64,000 bases of DNA, taken from the NCBI GenBank assembly GCA_037381085.1, contig JARRRD010000068.1:1-64000 (forward strand), in the 5' to 3' direction. A model generated the notes under the pieces. That model was not told the DNA's origin. It saw nothing but the letters and a program-made list of their open reading frames with translations, and did not search any database. A program made the translations under genes and the position numbers. The DNA is from JARRRD01 sp037381085 (GTDB lineage: Bacteria; Nitrospirota; Thermodesulfovibrionia; Thermodesulfovibrionales; UBA6898). This document shows positions 8,338-16,506 of this stretch, in pieces; position 1 is the stretch's first letter; every line of letters begins with the position of its first letter.

Positions 8338-9141
8338 ATGGACAAAGAGAGAAAAAGTCAAATCAAGCAACTGGTCATAAAGAGCTACTCGGCCGTAGCT
8401 GCCGGTTCCCCTTCGTGCTTCCCGGAGGCCAGCTGCTGTTCTCCGGGCTCGGGGGGCGTCAGCATCCTTGAGACGGGCAAGCGGCTCGGATACTCCGATG
8501 AAGAGCTGAAAATCGGCCTGGGCGAGGCTAATCTGGGTCTCGGGTGTGGGAATCCCCACGCCATCGCCGACCTCAAGGACGGGGAGAAGGTTCTGGACCT
8601 GGGAAGCGGCGCCGGCTTCGACGCCTTTCTGTCCGCCATGAAGGTAGGGCCGGAGGGCTTCGTGATCGGCATCGACATGACTCCGGAAATGATTGAAAAG
8701 GCGAATGAAAATGCCGGGAAGATCCAAGCAAAGAATGTTGACTTCAGGCTTGGAGAGATAGAGCATCTTCCTGTGGATAATTCGGAGGTGGACGTGATCA
8801 TCTCCAATTGCGTCATCAACCTTTCACCGGACAAACAGTCTGTCTTCGATGAGGCATTTCGCGTACTCAGGCCGGGCGGAAGGCTCGCGATCTCCGATGT
8901 GCTGAAAAAAGGGGATTTTTCTGATGCGATCAAGAGGAACGAGCAGGCCTACAGCGGTTGAATCACCGGTTCGGTTCCCGTGGAGGAACTGAAGGAGATC
9001 CTGAAAAAGTCGGGATTCACCGATATTGTGATCCAGAACAAGGACAACAGCGACGAGATCATCAGGAGTTGGAACTTCGGTGAAGGCGTTGAGAAGATGG
9101 TCTTTTCGGCCTATATCAAGGCGACAAAGCCGAAACAGTGA
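8338..9141 (+). CDS. arsM: Arsenite methyltransferase (ArsM) with in-frame UGA, predicted selenoprotein
   Basis: 267 residues when TGA 8959-8961 is read as residue 208. The protein is a SAM methyltransferase of the ArsM family: LDLGSGAGFD is the SAM motif, with GVDMTPEM-type (here GIDMTPEM), LGLGCGNP and ISNCVINLSPDK, all hallmarks of ArsM. After AYSG the TGA falls where ArsM proteins have the Cys of a YxGC(V/I)AGA motif. The same frame then continues without a break (ITGSVPVEELKEILKKSGF, ending at KATKPKQ) to a normal TGA at 9141. A 9-bp hairpin starts 9 nt after the UGA. A simple nonsense mutation is the alternative, but the exact Cys position, intact downstream frame and hairpin favour selenocysteine. 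ArsM methylates As(III) using conserved thiols. Confidence 0.85.
8970..8993 (+). promoter_or_regulatory. Candidate bacterial SECIS element in the ArsM gene
   Basis: TTCGGTTCC (8970-8978) pairs with GGAACTGAA (8985-8993) over 9 bp, with one G-U pair, around the loop CGTGGA. The loop begins 17 nt after the UGA and has G in its second position. Both values meet the published bacterial SECIS rule (loop 16-37 nt from UGA, G among the first two loop bases). Confidence 0.7.
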
Positions 9142-9170
9142 GCGCATGTTCATTGAACTCGAACATCTGA

Positions 9171-9360
9171 CCTAACGTTGCACAAGAATCCTCCCGAAGG
9201 CGCGAGAGGGGCGGCGGAAAATGTCTTGTAGCGACACCTTGCAGCCCTGCAGAGTGGTCTGCCAGCCATTTTCCGAAGGTCACAAAACGTTGGGTCCTCA
9301 TTTATGTGGAAGATAAATAGAATCATGTCGTCATTACAAGACTTTTTCGCTGTCCCTTTC
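9171..9360 (+). repeat. Dispersed repeat, copy D (full)
   Basis: Starts with CTAACGTTGCACAAGAATCC (compare CCCTATTGTTGCATAAGATT in copy B), then AAAATGTCTTGTAGCGACAC, the GCCAGCCATTTTCCGA centre, ATTTATGTGGAAGATAAATA and the right end CATGTCGTCATTACAAGACT with TTTTCGCTGTCCC. It lies in the 265-bp gap between the ArsM gene and rtcA. Same orientation as copies A and B. Confidence 0.8.
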
Positions 9361-9406
9361 GCGTCTTCCGCAACGCCAGGATCTACTTTTCATTTGCACA
9401 GGGACA

Positions 9407-10483
9407 ATGCTTGAAATCGACGGCAGTTACGGCGAGGGAGGCGGTCAGATACTGAGGACGTCACTCGGGCTCTCCTGTCTCTTCAGAAAACCCTTCCACA
9501 TTTTCAACATCCGGAAAAGCCGCAGCAGGCCGGGCTTAATGCCGCAGCATCTTGCATGCGTCAGGGCACTGGCCATGGTCTCCCATGCCTCCGTAAGTGG
9601 GGACCACAAAGGGTCCGCCGAGATTATCTTCAGACCCGGCAAGCCTGCACCCGGAATTTTTTCTTTCGACATCGGCACCGCCGGTTCGACTTCTCTCCTA
9701 TTTCAGGCGATCCTCCCCTCTCTCATAAAGGTCGACGGGGACTCGCTGATCACTCTGACGGGAGGCACGCATGTCCAGTTCAGTCCGAGCTTTCACTACA
9801 TTCGCGACGTATTTGCTTCCACGCTGGAGAAAATGGGCCTAAGTATAAAGGTGGATCTACTGAGATGCGGCTTTTATCCCAGGGGCGGGGGGGAAGTCAG
9901 GATAGGGATAGCGCGTTCGGAGGAGATAAGGGGGATGACACTCCGGGAAAGGGGAAGAATCAGGGCTATAAGGGGCATATCCGGTGTGGGAAATCTGCCG
10001 GCAGGTATCGCCGAGCGCCAGAGAAAGGCAGCCGTCAACCTGCTTTTACAGCGCGGACTGGACGCTCGAATTGATTTACAGGAGGTCAGGGCCTTCGGCA
10101 AAGGGACATTTCTTTTCCTCCTGTGCGAATCGGAGAACTCGATAGCGGGCTTTTCCTCACTGGGCGAGCCCGGGAAAAAAGCGGAGACCGTCGGAGAGGA
10201 AGCCGCCGGGGAACTCATTGATTATTACCTCACGCCGGCATGTCTGGACCCTCATCTGGCGGACCAGATAGTTCCCTACCTGGCTGTGGCAGGGGAAGAG
10301 TCCTCATTTACTACAAGCCGCATATCGGTCCATCTTCTTACCAACCTCTGGATCACGGAAAAGTTCGCCGGCATAAGATACGCCGTCGAGGGTGAGAAGG
10401 GGAAGCCGGGGACGGTCAACATTCGGCCTGCCGGCGATGATAAAGGCCAGGAGCCTGCATTATTCATGAACAAAGCAGGCTAG
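9407..10483 (+). CDS. rtcA: RNA 3'-terminal phosphate cyclase
   Basis: 358 residues, normal length. It converts RNA 3'-phosphate ends to 2',3'-cyclic phosphates using ATP through an adenylated enzyme. The N-terminal EGGGQILRTSLGLSCL signature, the SxRPGLxPQHL segment and AGSTSLLFQAILP are typical. The catalytic His lies in the C-terminal SRISVHLLTNLW segment. RtcB (ligase) and the RtcR regulator, its usual partners, are not in the window. The stop codon overlaps that of the convergent radical-SAM gene, and the two genes share the bases CTAG. Confidence 0.93.
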   Translation: MLEIDGSYGEGGGQILRTSLGLSCLFRKPFHIFNIRKSRSRPGLMPQHLACVRALAMVSHASVSGDHKGSAEIIFRPGKPAPGIFSFDIGTAGSTSLLFQAILPSLIKVDGDSLITLTGGTHVQFSPSFHYIRDVFASTLEKMGLSIKVDLLRCGFYPRGGGEVRIGIARSEEIRGMTLRERGRIRAIRGISGVGNLPAGIAERQRKAAVNLLLQRGLDARIDLQEVRAFGKGTFLFLLCESENSIAGFSSLGEPGKKAETVGEEAAGELIDYYLTPACLDPHLADQIVPYLAVAGEESSFTTSRISVHLLTNLWITEKFAGIRYAVEGEKGKPGTVNIRPAGDDKGQEPALFMNKAG

Positions 10484-11991
10484 GCGAAGCTCTTCTTTTC
10501 GATCAGCTGGTAGTGGTTTTCAAAGATCTTGCGGAAGTGAAAGCCGTAGATCGTAAACGTTATCGCCAGGGGAAAGAGTCTCGGTCGCGTGAAGAGGGAC
10601 CAGAAAAAAAGCCTCCAGTAATAGAAACGTTCTTTACCGAGGACGCCCAGGAAGAAGACGGACTTGAAGGCTGCCTTGACGTGGCTGGACCTGATATGCA
10701 TCAGCTTCGTCTGCACCGGCCGCCTGTAATCTTTCAGGAACTCTTTGACCCGCGCATAGTAATGGCGGGGCGAATAGATCGTCTGTGTGATCTTCCGGTA
10801 GCCGTTAATAAGTGTCTCCGGGTTCATCCTCGGAATAAAATTCATGGAAAAGTCCGTATTGTCTCCCGACGCCGCTTTCAGGAGCCTGCCCTCCTGCTGA
10901 AGACGATGGTAGAGTTTGGTGCCCTGAGGGGCGTTCAAGAGGCCAACCATCGCCGTCACTATACCGCTTTCCTGGATAAAGCCGATGAGCCTTTCAAAGA
11001 TGGTAGCGGGATCATTGTCAAAGCCGACGATGAACCCTGCCTGTACCTCCAGCCCGAACTGCTGGATCTTCTTGACGCATGCCTTCAGGTCCCGGTTCTT
11101 GTTCTGGACCTTCTGACATTCCACAAGACTTTCTTCATTCGGGGATTCTATTCCGACAAAGACCGTGATGAACCCGGCCCTGACCATCAGACTCATGAGT
11201 TCTTCGTCATCGGACAGGTTTATCGAGACCTCGGTGGAAAGGACGAAGGGATAGGAGTGTTTCTCCATCCAGCCGATTATGGCGGGCAAGACCTCCTTCT
11301 TCAGCTTCGACCTGTTGCCTATGAAATTATCGTCGACAAAAAATACTCCGCCTCTCCACCCCTTTGCATAAAGGCCCTCCAGTTCGCCGAGTATCTGTTC
11401 CTTCTCCTTTGTCCGCGGTTTGCGTCCGTACAGCACCGTGATATTGCAGAATTCACAGTCAAAGGGACATCCCCGCGAATACTGGATGTTCATGGAGGCA
11501 TAGGGTTTCAGATCAACAAGTTCCATGAGGGGAGCCGGCGTCTTTGTCACATCAGCCCACGCAGCGGACGTGTAAAGGTGCTCCGCCCTTCCGTTCTTAA
11601 GATCTTCAAGAAAGACGGGAAGAGTTATTTCGGCCTCATTGAGAACAAGATGGTCCACATCTTCGAATTCCTCCGGGCCGGCGGTGAAGAGGGGGCCTCC
11701 GCCTACGGTCCTTACCCCAAGGTTCCTGCACCTGTCAATCACCGCCCTCGCCGAGACGCCCTGTATCGACATCGCGCTGACAAAGACATAATCCGCCCCC
11801 AGGATATCTTCATCCAGAAGCGGTTTGACGTTCATGTCGATCAGCTTTTTTTCCCATTCCGTGGGGAGTATGGCCGCCACGGTAAGCAAACCCAGCGGTG
11901 GAAGACTCGCCTTCTTCGAGATAAACTTCAGGGCATGTTTGAAACTCCAGAACGTATCGGGATACTTGGGATAAACAAGAAGAACCTTCAT
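10480..11991 (-). CDS. B12-binding-domain radical SAM protein
   Basis: 503 residues from ATG 11991, which sits after an AGAGCAGGA site; a GTG at 12009 is possible. Residues 1-150 resemble a cobalamin-binding fold (MKVLLVYPKYP, VGGGPLFTA) without a clear DxHxxG. The radical SAM cluster motif is RGCPFDCEFCNI (CxxxCxxC). ESPNEESL, GFIVGFDND and a DUF4070-like C-terminus (NPETLINGYRKI) place it in the HpnR/BchE-like group. The last 80 residues contain hydrophobic helices (RLFFWSLFTRPRLFPLAITF), suggesting membrane contact. Related enzymes methylate hopanoids or other lipids; the substrate here is unknown. Confidence 0.85.
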   Translation of the reverse strand: MKVLLVYPKYPDTFWSFKHALKFISKKASLPPLGLLTVAAILPTEWEKKLIDMNVKPLLDEDILGADYVFVSAMSIQGVSARAVIDRCRNLGVRTVGGGPLFTAGPEEFEDVDHLVLNEAEITLPVFLEDLKNGRAEHLYTSAAWADVTKTPAPLMELVDLKPYASMNIQYSRGCPFDCEFCNITVLYGRKPRTKEKEQILGELEGLYAKGWRGGVFFVDDNFIGNRSKLKKEVLPAIIGWMEKHSYPFVLSTEVSINLSDDEELMSLMVRAGFITVFVGIESPNEESLVECQKVQNKNRDLKACVKKIQQFGLEVQAGFIVGFDNDPATIFERLIGFIQESGIVTAMVGLLNAPQGTKLYHRLQQEGRLLKAASGDNTDFSMNFIPRMNPETLINGYRKITQTIYSPRHYYARVKEFLKDYRRPVQTKLMHIRSSHVKAAFKSVFFLGVLGKERFYYWRLFFWSLFTRPRLFPLAITFTIYGFHFRKIFENHYQLIEKKSFA

Positions 11992-12246
11992 TCCTGCTCT
12001 ACACCTCACGCCTTCCGCAGATGCCGCAAAACAGGATTAATGATTTCGTAATACCGTTTTCAGCCCTGCCTGTCAATTTTTTCGAGACTCAGAAATCGAA
12101 GAGATAAAGAGATAGTGTACTTCTTTTTCTTCACATAAAGCAATCGAAGGGGCTTGAACTCCCGGCATTAAAGCCTTGCCGGATATGGTTTTTTTCAGTG
12201 TAACAGGGCCCCTTCCATAAGTGATTTCAGGCAACTATAATGTAAT

Positions 12247-12837
12247 ATGGCCAAAATTCTTGCTATTTACGGCAGCCCGAGGCGCGAGGGGAATACATCG
12301 CTCCTCCTGCGGCAGTCCGTGAAAGGCGCCCGGGAGGCGGGGGCCGACGTCGAAGAGGTTTTCCTGCGGGATCTGAAAATGTCTCCATGCCTCGAAATCT
12401 ACGGGTGCAGAAAGACCGGCAGGTGCGTAATTCAGGATGATTTCCAGGACCTTTACGACCGTATCCTCGCATGCGACGGCATCTTCCTGGCAACGCCTGT
12501 TTTCTTTTATTCCGTCAGCGCCCACACCAAGATATTCATGGACCGCTGCCAGTCTTTGTGGGTGAAAAAATACTGGCTGGAGGGAGCCGGTGAGGGAGGT
12601 GAAAGACCCCTGCGAAGAGGACTCTTTATTTCCGCCGGCGCCACAAAGGGCAGGAAGCTCTTCGACGGGATGCTTTTGAGCATGCGCTATTTTTTCGATG
12701 CCCTGGATACGGCACTCTGGCGCTCCCTCCTTTACCGGGGCCTCGACGCAGAGGGCGACGTCCTGAAGCATCCGGAATACCTGGTTGATGCCCATGGTGC
12801 CGGCAAAGAGTTCATGGACCCGACCGGCCTCGGATAG
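12247..12837 (+). CDS. Flavodoxin-fold NAD(P)H:FMN oxidoreductase family protein
   Basis: 196 residues. The start is typical: AKILAIYGSPRREGNTS is the FMN phosphate-binding loop of the iron-sulfur flavoprotein/NADPH-dependent FMN reductase family, and TPVFFYSVSAHTKIFMDRC is the second flavin-binding loop. The cysteines in KMSPCLEIYGCRKTGRC resemble the Cys-rich stretch that holds a 4Fe-4S cluster in iron-sulfur flavoproteins, but the spacing is not exact. Probably cytosolic electron transfer or quinone/nitro reduction. It stands alone. Confidence 0.8.
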   Translation: MAKILAIYGSPRREGNTSLLLRQSVKGAREAGADVEEVFLRDLKMSPCLEIYGCRKTGRCVIQDDFQDLYDRILACDGIFLATPVFFYSVSAHTKIFMDRCQSLWVKKYWLEGAGEGGERPLRRGLFISAGATKGRKLFDGMLLSMRYFFDALDTALWRSLLYRGLDAEGDVLKHPEYLVDAHGAGKEFMDPTGLG

Positions 12838-12848
12838 GCCTGCGCCAG

Positions 12849-12880
12849 GGCCGCTGCAAGACATTTTTCGGCGCCCTTCC
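12849..12880 (-). repeat. Left-end fragment of the dispersed repeat
   Basis: GGCCGCTGCAAGACATTTTT followed by CGGCGCCCTTCC matches the inverted left end of copy C (GTCGCTACAAGACATTTTTC then GCTGCCCCTGCC). No rest of the element can be traced toward nhaA. It sits between the convergent flavodoxin and nhaA genes. Confidence 0.5.
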
Positions 12881-12917
12881 GTGCTTTATGAGGATTTTTT
12901 GCAGCCTCAGGGATTAT

Positions 12918-14276
12918 TCAGGTCCTGTGCTTCCTCGATGAAAAGGCGTAAAGATACAGCAATCCCGTGACTCCTGCGCCTATGGAGCCGAGAAGAACGC
13001 CCACCTTGGCGTAATCCATCATGGCAGGCTGCCTGAACGAAAGTTCGGTGATAAAGAGAGACATCGTAAAACCGATCCCGCCCAAAATTCCCGTACCGAA
13101 GATGTGCGCCCAGGTTACGCCTGCAGGCAGAGAGCAAAGCTTCATCTTGACCGCCAGCCAGGAGAACAGGGTTATACCCAGCGGTTTGCCGAAGAGCAGT
13201 CCGCACAGGATACCCAGCATTACAGGAGAGGTCAATGCCGCAGGGATGTCTATCTTGCCTATCGTGAGCCCGGCGTTGGCCAGTGCAAAGAGGGGAACAA
13301 TGACAAAGACTACCCATGGGTGAAGCGAATGCTCAAGCCTCTGGAGGGGGGTTTCCACATCGTGGCAGGCGAGTTCTATGGACTGCACCGCGTCCATGTG
13401 CTTTTCGTTCAGCAGGATCGAATAGCCGCAGCCGTCGGACGGGCACCCGAACTGTCCCAGATATCCTTCAACCTTTTCCATAAACTTTTCGGTAGGATAC
13501 TTGCCCCTGGCGGGTATGCACATCGCCACAATGACTCCTGCCACGGTTGCATGCAGGCCGGAACCGAGAAATGCAAGCCAGAGCGCGATTCCGAGAATTG
13601 CGTACACAAGCGTTTTTCTTATCCACAACAGATTTGCTATGACGGTCAGCAGAAAGATCGCAATAGCGGCAAATAGATAAACGGCAACGATCTTTTCCGT
13701 GTAAAAGAGGGCTATCACGATGACCGCCCCGAGGTCGTCTACAATGGCAAGGGCCGAAAGGAAGATCCGGATGCCCGACGGCAATCTCCTTCCGAGGACG
13801 GAAACTGCACCCATGGCAAAGGCGATATCCGTAGCCATCGGGATACCCCATCCGCCGACAGTGGGAAGGCCCCGGTTGAATGCGAAGTAGATAAGTGCAG
13901 GGAAAAGCATGCCCCCGATGGCAGCGCCGGCAGGGAGCAGGGCCTTCTTCAGTGTGGCAAGTTCACCGACGAGGATCTCACGTTTTATTTCAAGCCCCAC
14001 GATGAAAAAGAATATGGTCATAAACCCTTCGTCAATCCATTCCCGCAGAGTCTTGCTGATGGAGTAGTCGCCGAGGACAAGAGAGAATTCTGTCTGCCAG
14101 AAGCCATGGTAAGATGACGAAAAGACGGAATTGGCCCAGAGGAAGGCAAAAACTGTTGCCGCGACGAGAAGGATACTGCTCGACGCCTCCGCCTGGAAGA
14201 AGTACTGAAAAGGGCGGAGAAGATCTGCCGGAAGCTTTTCGGGTGTCGTTATGTACTTCTTGATCCTCTTAATCAT
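12918..14276 (-). CDS. nhaA: Na+/H+ antiporter NhaA
   Basis: 452 residues, 11-12 membrane helices. NhaA exchanges internal Na+ for external H+ and supports pH and salt homeostasis. Key acidic residues are present: PMATDIAFAMG holds the TD pair of helix IV, and ALAIVDDLGAV holds the DD pair of helix V. FIVGLEIKREI and the C-terminal ILGGIGFTMSLFI are also typical. An insertion of about 45 residues near 270-320, including CPSDGCGY, makes it longer than the 388-residue E. coli protein; such insertions are frequent in this family. It has its own promoter region shared with the divergent H1-like gene. Confidence 0.95.
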   Translation of the reverse strand: MIKRIKKYITTPEKLPADLLRPFQYFFQAEASSSILLVAATVFAFLWANSVFSSSYHGFWQTEFSLVLGDYSISKTLREWIDEGFMTIFFFIVGLEIKREILVGELATLKKALLPAGAAIGGMLFPALIYFAFNRGLPTVGGWGIPMATDIAFAMGAVSVLGRRLPSGIRIFLSALAIVDDLGAVIVIALFYTEKIVAVYLFAAIAIFLLTVIANLLWIRKTLVYAILGIALWLAFLGSGLHATVAGVIVAMCIPARGKYPTEKFMEKVEGYLGQFGCPSDGCGYSILLNEKHMDAVQSIELACHDVETPLQRLEHSLHPWVVFVIVPLFALANAGLTIGKIDIPAALTSPVMLGILCGLLFGKPLGITLFSWLAVKMKLCSLPAGVTWAHIFGTGILGGIGFTMSLFITELSFRQPAMMDYAKVGVLLGSIGAGVTGLLYLYAFSSRKHRT

Positions 14277-14493
14277 GGCACTTATTCTCCAGGAGCGGTC
14301 GCGGTCCCGTACCGACTGGATGCAGATAACTTATTCCATTATAGCAATCATCGGCCGGGTGTCGGAACCAAAGTATTTTCAAGTTTTCTGTACAGCATTT
14401 ATATGGTTGGAAGACAATCATTTTGTTGACTTCCCTGATGTTGCCTGATAGGATGTCGGATAAGAAGCTTCAAATAAGAAAGAGGAGGGAAGA

Positions 14494-14793
14494 ATGGCAC
14501 AGGCAAAAGCAGTGAAAAAGGCCGTCAACACGGCAAAGACAGCAAAAAAGAAGGTAGCAAAAACCACGAAGGCGGCCGAAAAGAAGGTTGCCAAAACGGC
14601 GAAGAAGGCGGAGAAGAAAGTCGCTAGAACCGCGAAGGCAGTGAAGAAGAAGGTCGCAAAGACCACAAAGGCAGCGGAGAAGAAAGTTGCCAGGACTACA
14701 AAAGCCGTGAAGAAGACGGCGGCAAAAACCACGAAGGCTACAAAAAAGAAGGTGGGCGCGACAAAAAAAGCAGTAAGAAGGGCTGTGACTTAA
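14494..14793 (+). CDS. Histone H1-like Lys/Ala-rich DNA-binding protein
   Basis: 99 residues made almost entirely of Lys, Ala, Thr and Val, in degenerate repeats of the form TKAAEKKVAKTAKK and KAVKKKVAKTTKA. No acidic cluster, no folded domain. This composition is that of bacterial H1-like proteins (AlgP, Hc1 tails), which bind and compact DNA. The DNA shows imperfect tandem repeats of about 33-60 bp. Preceded by AAGAGGAGGG 4 nt before the ATG, a strong ribosome site. Repeats of this type vary in length between strains. Confidence 0.8.
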   Translation: MAQAKAVKKAVNTAKTAKKKVAKTTKAAEKKVAKTAKKAEKKVARTAKAVKKKVAKTTKAAEKKVARTTKAVKKTAAKTTKATKKKVGATKKAVRRAVT

Positions 14794-15280
14794 GCCAAAC
14801 TGGCCCGGAATCGATATACCTTCCCGCAACAAAGAACAGCCGGCCACATAAGGCACAAAGCCCGGAATTTTCTTTGTGCTCTTTGAGGCTGTCTTTGTGC
14901 TGGCCTCTGTAACGGATGGATGCTCTTTTTAATGCCCGGCAGGCTGCGGGGAATCAGGGATTTGGCGGGAGAACAAACCGAAGCCGTTAGCAGGGCGGGA
15001 CTCCACGTTTTCGCCATACCATGCACCCGCCTTTGTTTGTTCCGCCGGTGAAAAAATGCAAAGCGAAGGAGACTCAGTTGCCGGCGATCTCCCCACAGAA
15101 AACGATACCAAAAGCACGCCTCGTCGAGTGACATACAATATGGAACTCGACTGTAGTCTTCAGACTCTTGCTGCTGCTCAGCTGTCCCATGTCAAAAGGC
15201 TGACCCCTTAGTCTTCTCCGCGCTCACCGTTTCTTAATTCATCATTTATTCACTATCCGGGAGTAAGATACGACATATTT
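14794..15280 (+). other. 487-bp region without a convincing gene; carries a dispersed 26-bp motif
   Basis: No open frame here looks like a protein. Bases 15183-15209 (TGTCCCATGTCAAAAGGCTG then ACCCCTT) are the inverted form of 35249-35273, with one indel. A GGGGTCAG...TTGACATxGGACA sequence is the kind found at the ends of small transposase-associated palindromic elements. Near 14855-14925 there are short direct repeats of CTTTGTGCT. Confidence 0.5.
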
Positions 15281-15448
15281 ATGAAAAAAATTGTCATGAC
15301 GGGTATGGCTATAGGGTCATTCGCCGGCAGTTATATTCCGCTGATTTGGGGTGGTAGTGTGTTGTCCATGTCTTCTTTACTATTTGGTGCTCTCGGAGGT
15401 TTTATAGGTATTTGGGCTGGTTATCAAATAGGTAAAAATTGGGCTTAG
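15281..15448 (+). CDS. Small glycine-zipper membrane protein
   Basis: 55 residues, starting at ATG 15281 (a GGGAGTAAG lies about 12 nt upstream). Two hydrophobic helices with Gly and Ser spaced every three or four residues (GMAIGSFAGSYIPLIWG and FGALGGFIGIWAGYQIG) form glycine zippers, and the protein ends in KNWA. No function is assigned to such proteins. A different 49-codon ORF lies antisense to its 3' end, so the two cannot both be under normal coding selection over the overlap. Confidence 0.55.
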   Translation: MKKIVMTGMAIGSFAGSYIPLIWGGSVLSMSSLLFGALGGFIGIWAGYQIGKNWA

Positions 15449-15551
15449 GCGCCTCCATATGAGCTGAAGCCGGATCCACGACCGGAAAAAAACCTGCGCA
15501 GAAAATGAACACAGCCAAAAGAACAGCACTTAATCTGCCATTTTTATTCAT
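15402..15551 (-). CDS. Possible small exported peptide, antisense overlap
   Basis: 49 residues from ATG 15551, with AAGGAG 7 nt upstream. Residues 1-31 read as a Sec signal peptide (RLSAVLLAVFIFCAGFF then a PASAHM cleavage-like site), leaving only 18 residues. The last 47 bases are antisense to the glycine-zipper ORF. The good ribosome site and signal peptide argue for it. The very short mature part suggests a truncated gene whose 3' part was lost. Confidence 0.3.
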   Translation of the reverse strand: MNKNGRLSAVLLAVFIFCAGFFPVVDPASAHMEAPKPNFYLFDNQPKYL

Positions 15552-15629
15552 AGGGCTCTCCTTGTCTATCTAAAAAGAAATATTGAACAATAGGCTTTAT
15601 TCAATATATAGTGGACGGTACTGTCTCAC

Positions 15630-15649
15630 GATGTAAGAATGCTTACATC
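15630..15649. promoter_or_regulatory. Perfect 8-4-8 dyad, candidate operator
   Basis: GATGTAAG, spacer AATG, then CTTACATC: a perfect inverted repeat of 8-bp arms, 36 bp upstream of the earliest start of the TVP38 gene. The architecture fits a homodimeric regulator. No regulator gene is adjacent. Confidence 0.5.
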
Positions 15650-15685
15650 TTCTCACGCTATTTTGGAACATGATATTTTGTAAGA

Positions 15686-16480
15686 GTGGTCTCTGTGCTC
15701 GATGGACCTGTGCAACCCGACTCCGGAGACACCCCTCCCTTGTCAGGGCAAGATAGCAGAGAGGCTCTTTTCCGTATGAGGAAAGACATAACCAGAAAGA
15801 TTGCGATTTTTTCCGCCATTATTATGGTGATCGCAGCTTTTCAGTTCTTTCACCTCGGACGGTATCTGACGCTTTCATATATCAAGTCTTCTCAGGAGAA
15901 GTTTGTCTCTCTCTATTCGGAACACAAAACACCGGTGATTGCGGCTTACATGGTTATTTATATCCTTGTCACCTCGCTGTCATTGCCTGGCGCCGCCGCA
16001 TTGACGCTTGCCGGTGGCGCGCTCTTCGGCCTCGTGACAGGAGTAATCGCGGTGTCCTTTGCCAGTACTATCGGCGCAACACTTGCGTGCGGTGTCTCCC
16101 GCTTCCTCCTCCGTGGATGGGTCCAGGGGAAGTTCGGTGACCGCATCGCAAAGATAAATGAGGGGATAGAAAAGGAGGGCGCTTTTTTCCTTTTCACGCT
16201 CCGGCTTATCCCGGTCTTCCCGTTCTGGCTGATCAACCTGGCCATGGGCCTTACAAGAATGAGGCTGGTCACCTTTTACTGGGTCTCGCAGGTCGGCATG
16301 CTCGCAGGAACGATTGTATACGTCAATGCCGGCGGGGAACTGTCAAAGATCGATTCCCTCAGGGGGATCATGTCTCCCCGGCTGGTCGGCTCGTTTGTGC
16401 TTCTCGGCTTATTCCCCATAGTTGCCAAGAAGATCATCGCGTGGTACAGGATAAGAATGGGATTGAAGGACGCAAAATAA
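15686..16480 (+). CDS. TVP38/TMEM64 (DedA/SNARE-associated) family membrane protein
   Basis: 264 residues from GTG 15686, or 234 from ATG 15776, which begins the recognisable sequence (RKDITRKIAIFSAIIMVI) and has AGAGAGG 11 nt upstream. Five or six membrane helices. The family signature is the stretch LPGAAALTLAGGALFG and then FFLFTLRLIPVFPFWLINLA with the helix-breaking prolines. Members act in membrane or lipid homeostasis. It is followed at 26 bp by a disulfide reductase gene; TVP38 plus a mercuric-reductase-like flavoprotein is a common pairing in bacteria. Confidence 0.85.
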   Translation: MVSVLDGPVQPDSGDTPPLSGQDSREALFRMRKDITRKIAIFSAIIMVIAAFQFFHLGRYLTLSYIKSSQEKFVSLYSEHKTPVIAAYMVIYILVTSLSLPGAAALTLAGGALFGLVTGVIAVSFASTIGATLACGVSRFLLRGWVQGKFGDRIAKINEGIEKEGAFFLFTLRLIPVFPFWLINLAMGLTRMRLVTFYWVSQVGMLAGTIVYVNAGGELSKIDSLRGIMSPRLVGSFVLLGLFPIVAKKIIAWYRIRMGLKDAK

Positions 16481-16506
16481 GGGCCCATCATAATAGGGAG
16501 GTCAGA

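Noticed and set aside
10513..12051. 512-codon plus-strand frame
   Set aside because: It is the shadow of the radical SAM gene on the other strand.
14494..14793. Tandem repeat treated as non-coding satellite
   Set aside because: The reading frame is intact with a strong ribosome site and H1-like composition, so it is treated as a gene.
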